A stretch of 13,539 nt of DNA, taken from assembly GCA_016180165.1 (NCBI GenBank), contig JACPBU010000009.1, positions 1 to 13,539 on the forward strand, given 5' to 3'. Every line of letters begins with the position of its first letter. Within the stretch, counting starts at the first letter, position 1. The stretch is from Candidatus Woesearchaeota archaeon (GTDB lineage Archaea > Nanobdellota > Nanobdellia > Woesearchaeales > JACPBV01). Under the pieces are notes generated by a model. That model was given only the letters and a program-made list of their open reading frames with translations. It was not told where the DNA came from and did not search any database. Position numbers and translations under genes: made by a program. Positions 1-7,097 of this stretch are shown here, piece by piece.

Positions 1-147
1 CCTCGGAGCGGCTCTGCCATCTTCAAAACTCTTGACTGATTTGGCAAGGGCTCTGTGTCCCCGGATGGGGCGACCCCCCACGACGAGCGTAATTCATTAT
101 GGCGGTTGAGTTTTGACCTTAGGATGGCAAAGCCGCTCTTGCCGGAG
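1..147. repeat. Imperfect palindromic element (MITE-like or structured repeat)
   Basis: Two arms are inverted copies. Positions 6-21 pair with 123-138 (15 of 16), and 23-31 pair perfectly with 108-116 (9 of 9), with a small asymmetric bulge between. The centre holds a second hairpin (CCCC at 59-62 against GGGG at 67-70) in a GC-rich core ending in C6. No convincing ORF fits, although all frames are partly open. The form resembles dispersed palindromic repeats or MITEs found in many copies in microbial genomes; a structured RNA is the alternative. The left end may extend beyond the window. The fold is directly visible; the mobile or repeat nature is inference. Confidence 0.55.
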
Positions 148-170
148 CTTAATACATACGCCATACACAT

Positions 171-180
171 AATTTATTAT
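171..180 (+). promoter_or_regulatory. TATA-like box for the 204-664 gene
   Basis: AATTTATTAT is centred about 28 nt upstream of the ATG at 204, with no Shine-Dalgarno between. This fits a leaderless archaeal transcript beginning at or next to the start codon. Confidence 0.45.
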
Positions 181-203
181 ATTCCCCCGCCTTTATCTCT
201 TTT

Positions 204-664
204 ATGGAAGGCAATATACCTGGGCAAGGTGGAATACTTCACTTTACACTGGAAGATTTCGGAGAGCAACCCTTCCGTAACAATCCTATAAGAACTCTCG
301 AGAAAAGAATAAGGGAATCGAAGCCTGCCAAAGTTTTCCTTCCCGAGGAAACAAAGAACCCTGAGCAGTATGAGTTCCTCAAAGATTATATGTACCTTTT
401 TTTCGCATGGTCGGGAAAATATAGTTTCCGCATCTTTTCACCGAAGTGGTTTTACCAAAGGGCAGGGTATCACTATCCGAAGCTGTTAAGAGGGAATCCT
501 GAAGAAGGGCATTATTTTGAATTTCCCGGGATGAAGAAGGAATCACCAATCAGTTGATAAAAAGGGCATTCTACGGAGAAAAAAGAAAATATGCGGAGGC
601 CAGGACTTTCGATGAGCATCGATTGCAATGCTTCTTCTTCGAACCTGGGAAAGGACTAACCTAA
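204..664 (+). CDS. Unrecognised protein, apparently frameshifted
   Basis: I do not recognise this family. The ATG at 204 opens a 117-codon frame ending at 557. From about position 530 the -1 frame (GAT GAA GAA GGA...) continues for 44 codons of protein-like sequence rich in E, K, R and F and stops with TAA at 664. The two pieces join at CCCGGG/GATGAA, so one extra G in the G3 run would give a single protein of about 153 residues. It is charged and aromatic, with segments YMYLFFAW and SFRIFSPKWFYQ, and has no signal peptide or clear membrane helix. The leaderless start is supported by the TATA-like box at 171-180. The break may be a sequencing error, a pseudogene or true slippage. A shorter real 117-residue protein is the alternative. 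Confidence 0.5.
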
Positions 665-813
665 CAGGTGTCTTCCAGTCATCGCTTGCGCTCGGCACAC
701 CTCATCACTTGCGCCAGGCTGGCCTAAGCTTGGACGAATCCCCTTAAACATTATTGGAGATTTTCTGTCCCGTTTGACCACTCCGGCACCTCCGCACAGG
801 CATTCCAGAACTC

Positions 814-855
814 GGGGGTTTATAAAAAGGTTTTGGAAAAATAGGTTTTACCCCC
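814..855 (-). terminator. Possible terminator of the TIKI-like gene
   Basis: About 13 nt after the stop at 868, the minus strand reads GGGGGT, then two T-rich near-repeats of the type AAAACC(TA)TTTTT, then ACCCCC. The outer 6 bp can close a stem (814-819 with 850-855), and T5 runs lie inside. The rest of the 665-867 gap shows no gene; its only other structure is a weak direct repeat, TCATC(G/A)CTTGCGC. Confidence 0.35.
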
Positions 856-867
856 ACTAAGGCCCGG

Positions 868-1488
868 CTAATGTTTAGAACGTGACCTGTAGACATATGA
901 ATCTGCTCTTGCTGACCGGGTAAGATAATAGTGAAGGGGAAACCCCAATCGCTCAAAAAAACTATCAGAATGAAAGAAGGTATAATGTGAATCGGGCCTC
1001 ATTTTTTTTAAGTATTTGGCATGCATACACCCAACAATTGCCAAATCCGGGTTTGATTCGTTATAAGCCTCCAATATCCCCAAGTTGATCTCCCTTATAT
1101 TTGAGGGCCTCACCGTGTTCAAAAATGTTGAGGACATATACAACACCATTTTAGCAATTGCGGCCCACTTATCCTTTTGTGGTTCACCTGCCCGTCCTGG
1201 ATCACTTTGCCTCTCCCTAAATTCCTCTTCATCCTTCTTAAACAATCTCATTAATTTTGGATGCTCAACACGATAATGGTTTTTGTCGCCTGCAATTATC
1301 CTGGTGCCCCTCCTTTCATATTCTTCTGCTAATTTTTCAAAATACCCCCGGCTCAGCATCCTAAACTCCCTCCAGTCAACTGGCAATTCAAGCATCAAGG
1401 ACCGAGGGGTGCCGTATTCTGCGTCAATATGCTCTATCAATCTTTCGAGGTTTTTCTCAAAATGAAGCACTCCAATTATTGTTCCCAT
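868..1488 (-). CDS. TraB/PrgY/TIKI-superfamily-like protein, soluble stand-alone domain
   Basis: From the ATG at 1488 this is 206 residues. Two G-x-x-H motifs bracket the protein: GVLH (G6, H9) right after the N-terminal strand and GCMH (G153, H156) near the C-terminus. There is a Glu in LMLELP (E34) and a central Arg in NIREINLG (R132). Paired Gx2H motifs plus conserved Glu and Arg define the TraB/PrgY/TIKI/EreA/ChaN fold, whose members are proposed metal-dependent hydrolases, with TIKI acting as a protease on Wnt. The C-terminal membrane region of archaeal TraB proteins is absent, so a cytoplasmic enzyme is inferred. An upstream ATG at 1524 exists, but the TATA-like sequence at 1529-1535 would place the transcription start inside that extension, and the fold starts at MGTIIGVLH. 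Substrate is unknown. Confidence 0.65.
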   Translation of the reverse strand: MGTIIGVLHFEKNLERLIEHIDAEYGTPRSLMLELPVDWREFRMLSRGYFEKLAEEYERRGTRIIAGDKNHYRVEHPKLMRLFKKDEEEFRERQSDPGRAGEPQKDKWAAIAKMVLYMSSTFLNTVRPSNIREINLGILEAYNESNPDLAIVGCMHAKYLKKMRPDSHYTFFHSDSFFERLGFPLHYYLTRSARADSYVYRSRSKH

Positions 1489-1528
1489 TTGATAACCCAA
1501 GAGTAACCAACGGATTAAAAACATAACG

Positions 1529-1535
1529 AATATAC
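1529..1535 (-). promoter_or_regulatory. TATA-like box for the TIKI-like gene
   Basis: GTATATT on the minus strand lies 44 nt before the ATG at 1488 and only about 8 nt before the alternative ATG at 1524. It therefore favours the inner start, with a leader of about 18 nt. Confidence 0.35.
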
Positions 1536-1559
1536 TGCTTTACAGGTGTGCTGTGCCTA

Positions 1560-1584
1560 CCTTCTTCGAGAAGGGATAAAAAAA
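1560..1584 (-). terminator. T-run terminator after the 1608-2411 gene
   Basis: On the minus strand a T7 run (1578-1584) follows the stop codon at 1608 by about 23 nt. A 6-bp hairpin (1560-1565 with 1569-1574, loop TCG) sits just beyond it. T-rich tracts of this kind end archaeal transcripts. Confidence 0.4.
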
Positions 1585-1607
1585 TCGGCGGATGCACAGA
1601 AAATGCC

Positions 1608-2411
1608 TTAGTCACCCAACCTCGCGTTATCTATCAGCAAGACACCTAAATTTTTCTTTCCTTCACATCTAAAATAGGCTACCTCATCAAAAGTTTCCCT
1701 GCAATAGTGACCGACGTCTGGAAACCCTTCCCTTCCCTCCGTCCAATGCTTGTAATCACTTCTTTTTACCAAGCATCGCCCTAACCATACCATCGTTTCT
1801 TCAGGCTTAATCCCTTCCATCAAGCCCAGGACAGTGCCAGGCAAGGCAAACTGGTTTATATTGAGAACTGCATACGTTTCAACACTCCCAACCTCTTTCA
1901 AATCATAAAAGAATGGAAAATTTGAATATACCTCAATGTCATTCTTTTTTAGGTATAATAAAGTTCTTTGCGCTCCAAAGGAGGGTATTTCATCGATCAC
2001 TCCCCCGATTGGAAATGCCAACTCCTTATCCAGGTCATACCTCTGCCTTGCTTTAACATCAGTAAGATACTCGATGGCTTCTCCACTATCTAATAAACGG
2101 GGAGTTGCCTGGAAGCCAATCACAACCTGTCCTTTCACCCTACCTCCCATTCCTGGAAAAGATTGAAAAAAGCGGATAGGTTCTGGCAGGTGTTCTGCTG
2201 TAACTGCAACCACCCGATACCTTTCATCAGCTGTTAGATGAAAATCAAGCGGTAATCCGGCCCAGTTTTGCTTTTGAACTTCTATTATGCGTGGATGCAT
2301 CGAATTAAACCGAAATATGTCCTCCACTCTCAGGTTATTTACCAACCTTATTTTCTTTCTTTTCATATTATTTTTTGGGGTTTCTTTCCCTTTAAAAACT
2401 TTGTGAATCAT
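1608..2411 (-). CDS. Conserved-looking hypothetical protein, 267 residues
   Basis: I do not recognise this protein. It is a long single ORF with a basic N-terminus (KRKKIRLVNNLRVEDIF) and then a mixed alpha/beta-type sequence. Gly- and Pro-rich turns include SFPGMGGRVKGQVVIGF and FALPGTVLGLMEGIKPEE. The C-terminal part has scattered Cys and His (GRCLV, VGHYCRETF, YFRCEGKK). No signal peptide or membrane helix is visible. The start at 2411 is used because a TATA-like tract lies about 22 nt upstream; the internal ATG at 2366 is the alternative and would remove 15 poorly structured residues. It is divergent from coaBC across a 75-bp gap. Nothing links it functionally to its neighbours. Confidence 0.7.
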   Translation of the reverse strand: MIHKVFKGKETPKNNMKRKKIRLVNNLRVEDIFRFNSMHPRIIEVQKQNWAGLPLDFHLTADERYRVVAVTAEHLPEPIRFFQSFPGMGGRVKGQVVIGFQATPRLLDSGEAIEYLTDVKARQRYDLDKELAFPIGGVIDEIPSFGAQRTLLYLKKNDIEVYSNFPFFYDLKEVGSVETYAVLNINQFALPGTVLGLMEGIKPEETMVWLGRCLVKRSDYKHWTEGREGFPDVGHYCRETFDEVAYFRCEGKKNLGVLLIDNARLGD

Positions 2412-2428
2412 AACCTCTTGTTAGTAGT

Positions 2429-2437
2429 TAAAAATAT
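2429..2437 (-). promoter_or_regulatory. TATA-like element for the 1608-2411 gene
   Basis: On the minus strand ATATTTTTA is centred about 22 nt upstream of the ATG at 2411, slightly close but compatible with a leaderless start. It shares the 75-bp divergent intergenic region with the coaBC promoter. Confidence 0.35.
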
Positions 2438-2457
2438 GGGAGAATATTAGGATAAGC

Positions 2458-2465
2458 TTAAATAA
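2458..2465 (+). promoter_or_regulatory. TATA box of coaBC
   Basis: TTAAATAA is centred about 25 nt upstream of the coaBC ATG. No Shine-Dalgarno precedes the ATG, which fits a leaderless archaeal mRNA. Confidence 0.55.
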
Positions 2466-2486
2466 CAAACAAACAGCAATTGGGGC

Positions 2487-3767
2487 ATGGGAACTATCAT
2501 CCTTGGCATCACCAGCAGCATCGCCTGCTTCAAGGCAGTTGAGCTAGCTCAGAGGCTCAGGAAAAGATACGATGTTGAAGCGATCATGTCAAAAAATGCT
2601 GAGGCATTGATCGGTAAGCCGGAGATTGAGAAGGCTCTTGGAAAAAAAGCCCATTCTTCGATGTTTGAGCCCGGCTTTCGTTACAAAGATCATATCAAGA
2701 CAAAAAAGTTTCCACATATCACTCTTGGGGACAGGGCTTGCCTTATTGTCGTTGCTCCTGCTACAGCTAACCTCATCGGGAAGCTGGCTAACGGGGTTGC
2801 TGATGACCTCCTGACGACTGCTATTATTGGCTCCAAAGCGCCTGTGCTGGTGTGCCCTGCGATGAATGTCAATATGTGGGAGCATCCTCTGGTGAAAGCT
2901 AACGTAAAAAAATTAAAGGATAACGGCTATCTTTTCGTTGAGCCGGAAAATGGGAAGCTGGCATGCGGGTGGGAGGGCATCGGAAGGCTTGCGGATTTGG
3001 GGCAGATCGAAAAGGCGATTGAGGATATTTTTGATAGGCGCAACCGCCTCAAAGGAAAGAAAATCCTTGTGACTGCAGGCGCAACCCTGGAGCCAATCGA
3101 TCCGGTAAGGTTCATCTCCAACAGGAGCTCGGGGAAGATGGGGATAGCGATTGCCGAGGCTGCTGCAATACAAGGAGCTAAGGTTGTGCTGGTGAGGGGA
3201 AGGACCGATGTGGAGCCAGCTGGATGTTTGGCAGTAAATAGGGAGATTAAGCGGGAAAAAAGCGGGAAGATTGGCAGAACCATCGGCGGAATGGGGGGCG
3301 GAACGATAAAAGATGTCCGCGTTGAGACTGTTGAGGAGATGAAATGTGCGATACAGAAAAACATACCGGGCTGCTATGCAGTCTTCCACGCCGCTGCGGT
3401 GTCTGACTTTGTCGTTAAGCATAAGGCTGAAGGAAAGATAAAATCGGGAAGGGAACTTGCTTTAGAGCTTTTCCCTGCAACAAAGATTTTGGAACACATC
3501 AAGGGCTGGAATCCACATGTTAAGCTGATTGGGTTTAAGGCAGAGTATGCCATTCCTCAAAAGATGCTGATTGAAAGGGCATTTTCCCTCCTTAACAAAT
3601 CGAAAGCTGATTTCATTGTTGCCAACGACGTCGGAAAAAATGCGGTTTTTGGAAGCGACAGCAATAATGTTTTTATAGTCAGGAACCGAAAAGGAAAAAA
3701 GAGGGTATTAAAAGATTGCGGGAAAAAAGGTGAAATTGCAGCGCATTTGCTCGCTCTCATTAGGTAA
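2487..3767 (+). CDS. coaBC: Bifunctional phosphopantothenoylcysteine decarboxylase / phosphopantothenate-cysteine ligase
   Basis: CoaBC joins cysteine to 4'-phosphopantothenate (CoaB) and decarboxylates the product to 4'-phosphopantetheine (CoaC, FMN-dependent) in coenzyme A synthesis. The CoaC half covers residues 1-185: flavin-binding start GITSSIACFKA, active-site His77 in PHITLGD, APATANLIGKLANGVADDLL, PAMN at 124-127, and the catalytic Cys160 flap in KLACGWEGIGRL. The CoaB half begins at about residue 190, with VTAGATLEPIDPVRFISNRS, then SSGKMG, AAAVSDF (303-308), KIKSG (317-321) and IVANDV. An insertion of about 25 residues, rich in Gly, Lys and Arg, lies at about 248-275, where bacterial CoaB has only a short linker. 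Length is 426 residues, slightly above the usual 400 or so. The transcript appears leaderless. The next gene starts 60 bp downstream with its own TATA-like box. Confidence 0.95.
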   Translation: MGTIILGITSSIACFKAVELAQRLRKRYDVEAIMSKNAEALIGKPEIEKALGKKAHSSMFEPGFRYKDHIKTKKFPHITLGDRACLIVVAPATANLIGKLANGVADDLLTTAIIGSKAPVLVCPAMNVNMWEHPLVKANVKKLKDNGYLFVEPENGKLACGWEGIGRLADLGQIEKAIEDIFDRRNRLKGKKILVTAGATLEPIDPVRFISNRSSGKMGIAIAEAAAIQGAKVVLVRGRTDVEPAGCLAVNREIKREKSGKIGRTIGGMGGGTIKDVRVETVEEMKCAIQKNIPGCYAVFHAAAVSDFVVKHKAEGKIKSGRELALELFPATKILEHIKGWNPHVKLIGFKAEYAIPQKMLIERAFSLLNKSKADFIVANDVGKNAVFGSDSNNVFIVRNRKGKKRVLKDCGKKGEIAAHLLALIR

Positions 3768-3784
3768 TGGCTGCAGGCATAACG

Positions 3785-3793
3785 TTTATTTTA
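3785..3793 (+). promoter_or_regulatory. TATA-like box of the mannanase gene
   Basis: TTTATTTTA predicts a transcription start near 3815. That leaves a leader of about 13 nt containing GAGAG before the GTG at 3828. Confidence 0.4.
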
Positions 3794-3827
3794 CAGCCTG
3801 AAACAACGCTAAGTTGAGAGTATCCAA

Positions 3828-4388
3828 GTGCGTTTGGCTTCGGAGGAGGGTAAAATCAGGCTTCATTGGCAGGTTTGTACTGTAACAGGTTCATTCTTTT
3901 TTCTCCTTCTTTTATTTCCTGCCAATGGCCTAGACAGCCCAGTTGGGCTTGTTCGCGCCAATGGCACCATCTTTATCTTTAATAATGGGACTGCCATGGA
4001 ACCTTTTTGGTTTTCAGGGACAAATGCCTATTTCCTCTGGTTTGGGAGCTTCAGCTGTAATAAGACCAATCCGCATCCTAAAGGATATTGCGTGCCTGAG
4101 CTTCTCGACGATGCAAAGGCGATGAACTTTACCGTCATACGCACATGGGCTTTTGGGGAAGCTGATAATTGGGGGGCAAATAATACTTACAGCTACTCGT
4201 TCCAGCCAGAGCCGGGTGTTTATGATGAGCGGACGTTTTCTCATTTTGACAAAGTCATCGAAGAGGCGGGAAAAAGAGGGCTGAAGCTACTCTTAACCCT
4301 GGCAAACAATTGGAATGATTATGGGGGCATTTTTACAACGATAGCTGCACGCAGGGCCTTTACAGGCGGTATGTCTCTTATTTTTTGA
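3828..4388 (+). pseudogene. N-terminal part of a secreted GH5 endo-beta-mannanase-like protein, frameshifted
   Basis: This begins with GTG and has a signal peptide (short charged N-region, hydrophobic core GSFFFLLLLFP near residues 21-31). A GH5 subfamily-7-like mannanase N-half follows: FSGTNAYFLWFG, LDDAKAMNFTVIRTWAF, EPGVYDERTF, DKVIEEAGKRGLKLLLTLAN and NWNDYGG. These are hallmark strands of the endo-1,4-beta-mannanase barrel. After DYGG the frame loses homology and stops at 4388. The missing segment HFYND...YRRYVSYFLNRTNT is present in the frame used by the downstream ORF, starting at 4328. The break lies in the G5 tract at 4323-4327, where one more G restores one continuous protein from 3828 to 6814. 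It is thus one broken gene, not two. Sequencing error, slippage or a real mutation cannot be told apart here. Confidence 0.8.
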
Positions 4389-6814
4389 ACAGGACGAACA
4401 CCCTTACAGGAATCAAGTATAAGGATGATCCAACAATATTTGCATGGGAGCTGGCGAATGAGCCAAGAGCAAGGTCAGACAGAGCCGGAAATCTCATCTA
4501 TCGCTGGATCGAAAACAGCAGCGCATTCATCAAATCGATTGACAGCAGCCACATGGTTGCAACAGGCGAAGATGGATTTTATGTGAATAAGATTGGCAGG
4601 CCGGAGTATGGCCATGAGGGTTATGATGGGAGTGACTTCATCAACAACAGCAGGATACCATCGATAGACTATGCCTCCTTCCACATCTATGATTGGACAG
4701 GATATGGCAACAGCCTATACTGGGTCCAGGAGCATGCCTATGACGCGCATCTCACCATCAAAAAGCCTATTGTTGCCGGAGAGCTCGGCTACAGCAGATA
4801 TTCTGAAAATTTCGAGAAGTTCATGAAAGGGTGGTATGGGGAGATCGAAAAACAGAAAGTTAATGGGGACTTCCTCTGGATGCTCTGCCCAACGAATTTC
4901 GCTGAATCAGGGGGGAGATGCATCTCCTATCCCGGAAACAATATCACCCTGTCCATCGCCAACCATTCCAACCGCATGAATCAGATGGCAAACCATGCAC
5001 CGGAAATCATGGTTGTGCAGAATGCAACGGTAAACGAAAGCGATGATGCGTTTGTTCAGGTGATGATATCCGATGAGGATGATGACCCCGTCTATGTGTC
5101 AATCAACAGCACAGCCCTCTCTTATGAAAACGATGGCTTCAGATGGGAGACGACTTTCGGGGATGAAGGGAATCACACTTTTCAGGTGAATGCAAGCGAC
5201 GGGATTTCCCAGAGTTCAGCTGCCTTCACCGTTTCCGTTGGCAAGAAGAGCGTGGCAGGCTGCATTGAGCCTGCCGGCGGCATGATGCTCAATGAAAGCG
5301 CTGTGCTGTGCCCCAACATCTATCTCTTCAATAACAGCGGCAATGGAATAACCATCGGCAGGGATAATATCAGCCTTGATTGCAGCAAAGCTATACTTGT
5401 TGGAAAGGGCGGTTATTGGGGGATATACATCGACTATTTCAGAAGGAATGTTTCTGTAAGTAATTGCGAGGTAAGGAATTTTGGGGAAGGAATCTACTTT
5501 ACGGGAGAAGGCATCCTCCTCTATAAAAATAAAGGGAGCAACAACAACAACCAATTTTATTGCAACGGCTGCAGGAATTCCATCATACTCAATAATTCAG
5601 CATTTTGCAATAGAACCACCAATCAAATGGGATTTTCCATAGGCGGCAGCAATAATTCTGTCATAAAAAACACTGCAAAACAATGCGGCAGGAACTGGGA
5701 TTATGGCGGTATAAGGGTTAGCGGCAGCAATCAAAATGTTTCTGATAACTTTGTTTCCGGCAATTATGAGGGGTTTATAGCCAATTCCCTGAACTCCACG
5801 TTTTACCGGAACATCGCGTCCAACAATTCTGATAATAGCCTTGCGATTAGCTATGCATCTGGGAACATCTTTATGAACAATTCGTGGACACTCGGGGGTT
5901 CAGGAGCCTATTTCCAGCAAGCCTCAGGAAATTATTTTTATAATAATTCGCTATGGAATTTTTGGGCGGCGGTGAGGCTGATTGATAACTCCCACAACAA
6001 TTCATTTGCTGATAATATTCTTTTAAACAACACCTATGCTATAAGCTCTTTGGAAAATAATTCCAACAATTCATTCTACCATAACCTGTTCATCAATAAC
6101 AATTATCTTTTTTCCGGCAGCTTTAAGAATTCAAGCTGGAGCATGGATGGGGAAGGGAACTATTGGTCATCTTTTGATGAAGAAAGCGAAGGATGCTTCG
6201 ATGATGATTATGACAAAATTTGTGATTCACCATTTGTCATCACCGGGAATGAGACTGATTCTTTTCCATTCTCGAAGAAACAAGGGTGGCTTAGTGAGAC
6301 TTACTTTTTTCCTTTAACGCTGAAAAGAGGATGGAACCTGGCTTCATTGCCCCTTGCGGTGCGAAATGCAACTGTCTCTTCAGTCTTCTCATCTCTCACC
6401 GGTAATTTCAGCGGAATATTTACCTATCACAAAAGCGGGTGGGCTAAGCTGAGGCTGAATGACACGCTGGAACACGGGACTGGTTTCTGGATAAAGGCAA
6501 ATTCACCAGCAACAGTTGAATTAGAGGGCCTTAGGTTCAATACGGCAGAATATAATCGAACAGCAGAATCTGACAATATGGCAGAATATAATCTTACTCA
6601 GGGATGGAATCTGTTGGGGTATCCAGATTTAACATCAAGGTTTGCAAATGTGACATTCAACAGTTCTTTTGCGAAATGGCTGATCCGCTACAACAGCAGC
6701 AGGTGGGATGCATTCAGCTTTCAACAGGAGAACCTCAGCACATTTACTGTCATGAAACCTGGCTATGGATATTGGATCAAGGTGTCGAAGAATGTTACTT
6801 TGGCATTTCATTGA
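4385..6814 (+). CDS. C-terminal part of the same surface mannanase: GH5 catalytic half, Ig-like domain, NosD-type beta-helix, two C-terminal repeats
   Basis: The first possible start (TTG at 4385) is an artefact of the upstream frameshift; homologous sequence in this frame begins at 4328. The GH5 part has YKDDPTIFAWELANEPR with acid/base Glu26, SFHIYDW, and the nucleophile Glu133 in VAGELGYS. Residues 205-290 resemble a cadherin/Ig-like bacterial surface domain (HAPEIMVVQNATVNESDDAF). Residues 300-630 form an Asn-rich right-handed beta-helix of the NosD/CASH type, ending in the GNYWSSFDEES..DDDYDKICDSPF motif typical of that family. Two copies of a W-rich domain follow (GWNLASLPL...GTGFWIK and GWNLLGYPD...GYGYWIK). 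N-x-S/T sequons are very frequent, suggesting heavy N-glycosylation. The protein is probably extracellular and acts on mannan-type polysaccharides. No C-terminal anchor is seen. Confidence 0.85.
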   Translation: MNRTNTLTGIKYKDDPTIFAWELANEPRARSDRAGNLIYRWIENSSAFIKSIDSSHMVATGEDGFYVNKIGRPEYGHEGYDGSDFINNSRIPSIDYASFHIYDWTGYGNSLYWVQEHAYDAHLTIKKPIVAGELGYSRYSENFEKFMKGWYGEIEKQKVNGDFLWMLCPTNFAESGGRCISYPGNNITLSIANHSNRMNQMANHAPEIMVVQNATVNESDDAFVQVMISDEDDDPVYVSINSTALSYENDGFRWETTFGDEGNHTFQVNASDGISQSSAAFTVSVGKKSVAGCIEPAGGMMLNESAVLCPNIYLFNNSGNGITIGRDNISLDCSKAILVGKGGYWGIYIDYFRRNVSVSNCEVRNFGEGIYFTGEGILLYKNKGSNNNNQFYCNGCRNSIILNNSAFCNRTTNQMGFSIGGSNNSVIKNTAKQCGRNWDYGGIRVSGSNQNVSDNFVSGNYEGFIANSLNSTFYRNIASNNSDNSLAISYASGNIFMNNSWTLGGSGAYFQQASGNYFYNNSLWNFWAAVRLIDNSHNNSFADNILLNNTYAISSLENNSNNSFYHNLFINNNYLFSGSFKNSSWSMDGEGNYWSSFDEESEGCFDDDYDKICDSPFVITGNETDSFPFSKKQGWLSETYFFPLTLKRGWNLASLPLAVRNATVSSVFSSLTGNFSGIFTYHKSGWAKLRLNDTLEHGTGFWIKANSPATVELEGLRFNTAEYNRTAESDNMAEYNLTQGWNLLGYPDLTSRFANVTFNSSFAKWLIRYNSSRWDAFSFQQENLSTFTVMKPGYGYWIKVSKNVTLAFH

Positions 6815-6845
6815 TGGTTATTTCTCCGTCTTATCAAGCCTACCC

Positions 6846-6935
6846 AATCCATATGCTCTATCCGGTCCATATGCTCTATCTAATCAATCCGCTCTATTTA
6901 ATCCATATGCTTTACCCAATACAAATGCTCCATCA
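6846..6935 (+). repeat. 18-bp tandem repeat, five units
   Basis: Five head-to-tail 18-bp units resemble AATCCATATGCTCTATCC: 6846-6863, 6864-6881, 6882-6899, 6900-6917 and 6918-6935. The first four are close, the fifth diverged. The array starts 31 bp after the stop of the surface mannanase. The unit length is a multiple of three, so frames stay open across it. This fills most of the 283-bp gap between the convergent mannanase and nrdG genes. Confidence 0.75.
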
Positions 6936-6983
6936 TCTTTATCAGCCACGTTTTATCTGCCAGCTATTCTTGAATGCTACCAT

Positions 6984-7021
6984 CCCATCCGGTCTTTGAT
7001 GGGGTGTGGCCGGATTTTTTT
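6984..7021 (+). terminator. Terminator of the mannanase gene
   Basis: A 6-bp stem (CCCATC 6984-6989 with GATGGG 6998-7003) is followed by a T7 run at 7015-7021. A second T8 run at 7058-7065 could be a backup stop before the convergent nrdG gene. Confidence 0.45.
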
Positions 7022-7097
7022 GAATATTTGAGGTAATCAAGCTATTGCAGTTACAGCTTTTTTTTCAAATCCTCCGGCTCAACCTGTTGTTCCATAC

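Noticed and set aside
55..291. 78-codon plus-strand ORF
   Set aside because: It begins inside the palindromic element and overlaps the better-supported frame starting at 204.
2913..3422. Long minus-strand open frames opposite coaBC
   Set aside because: They are shadows of the strongly supported coaBC frame and have no motifs of their own.
4385..4390. TTG at 4385 as the start of an independent gene
   Set aside because: It falls inside conserved GH5 sequence (YFLNRTNT) that continues upstream in the same frame to 4328. There is no Shine-Dalgarno or promoter, and it is explained by the frameshift.
6604..7031. Open frames reading HMLY- or PYALS-type peptides after and across the mannanase end
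   Set aside because: They are by-products of the 18-bp tandem repeat, which keeps all frames open. The mannanase ends naturally after its second GYWIK domain.
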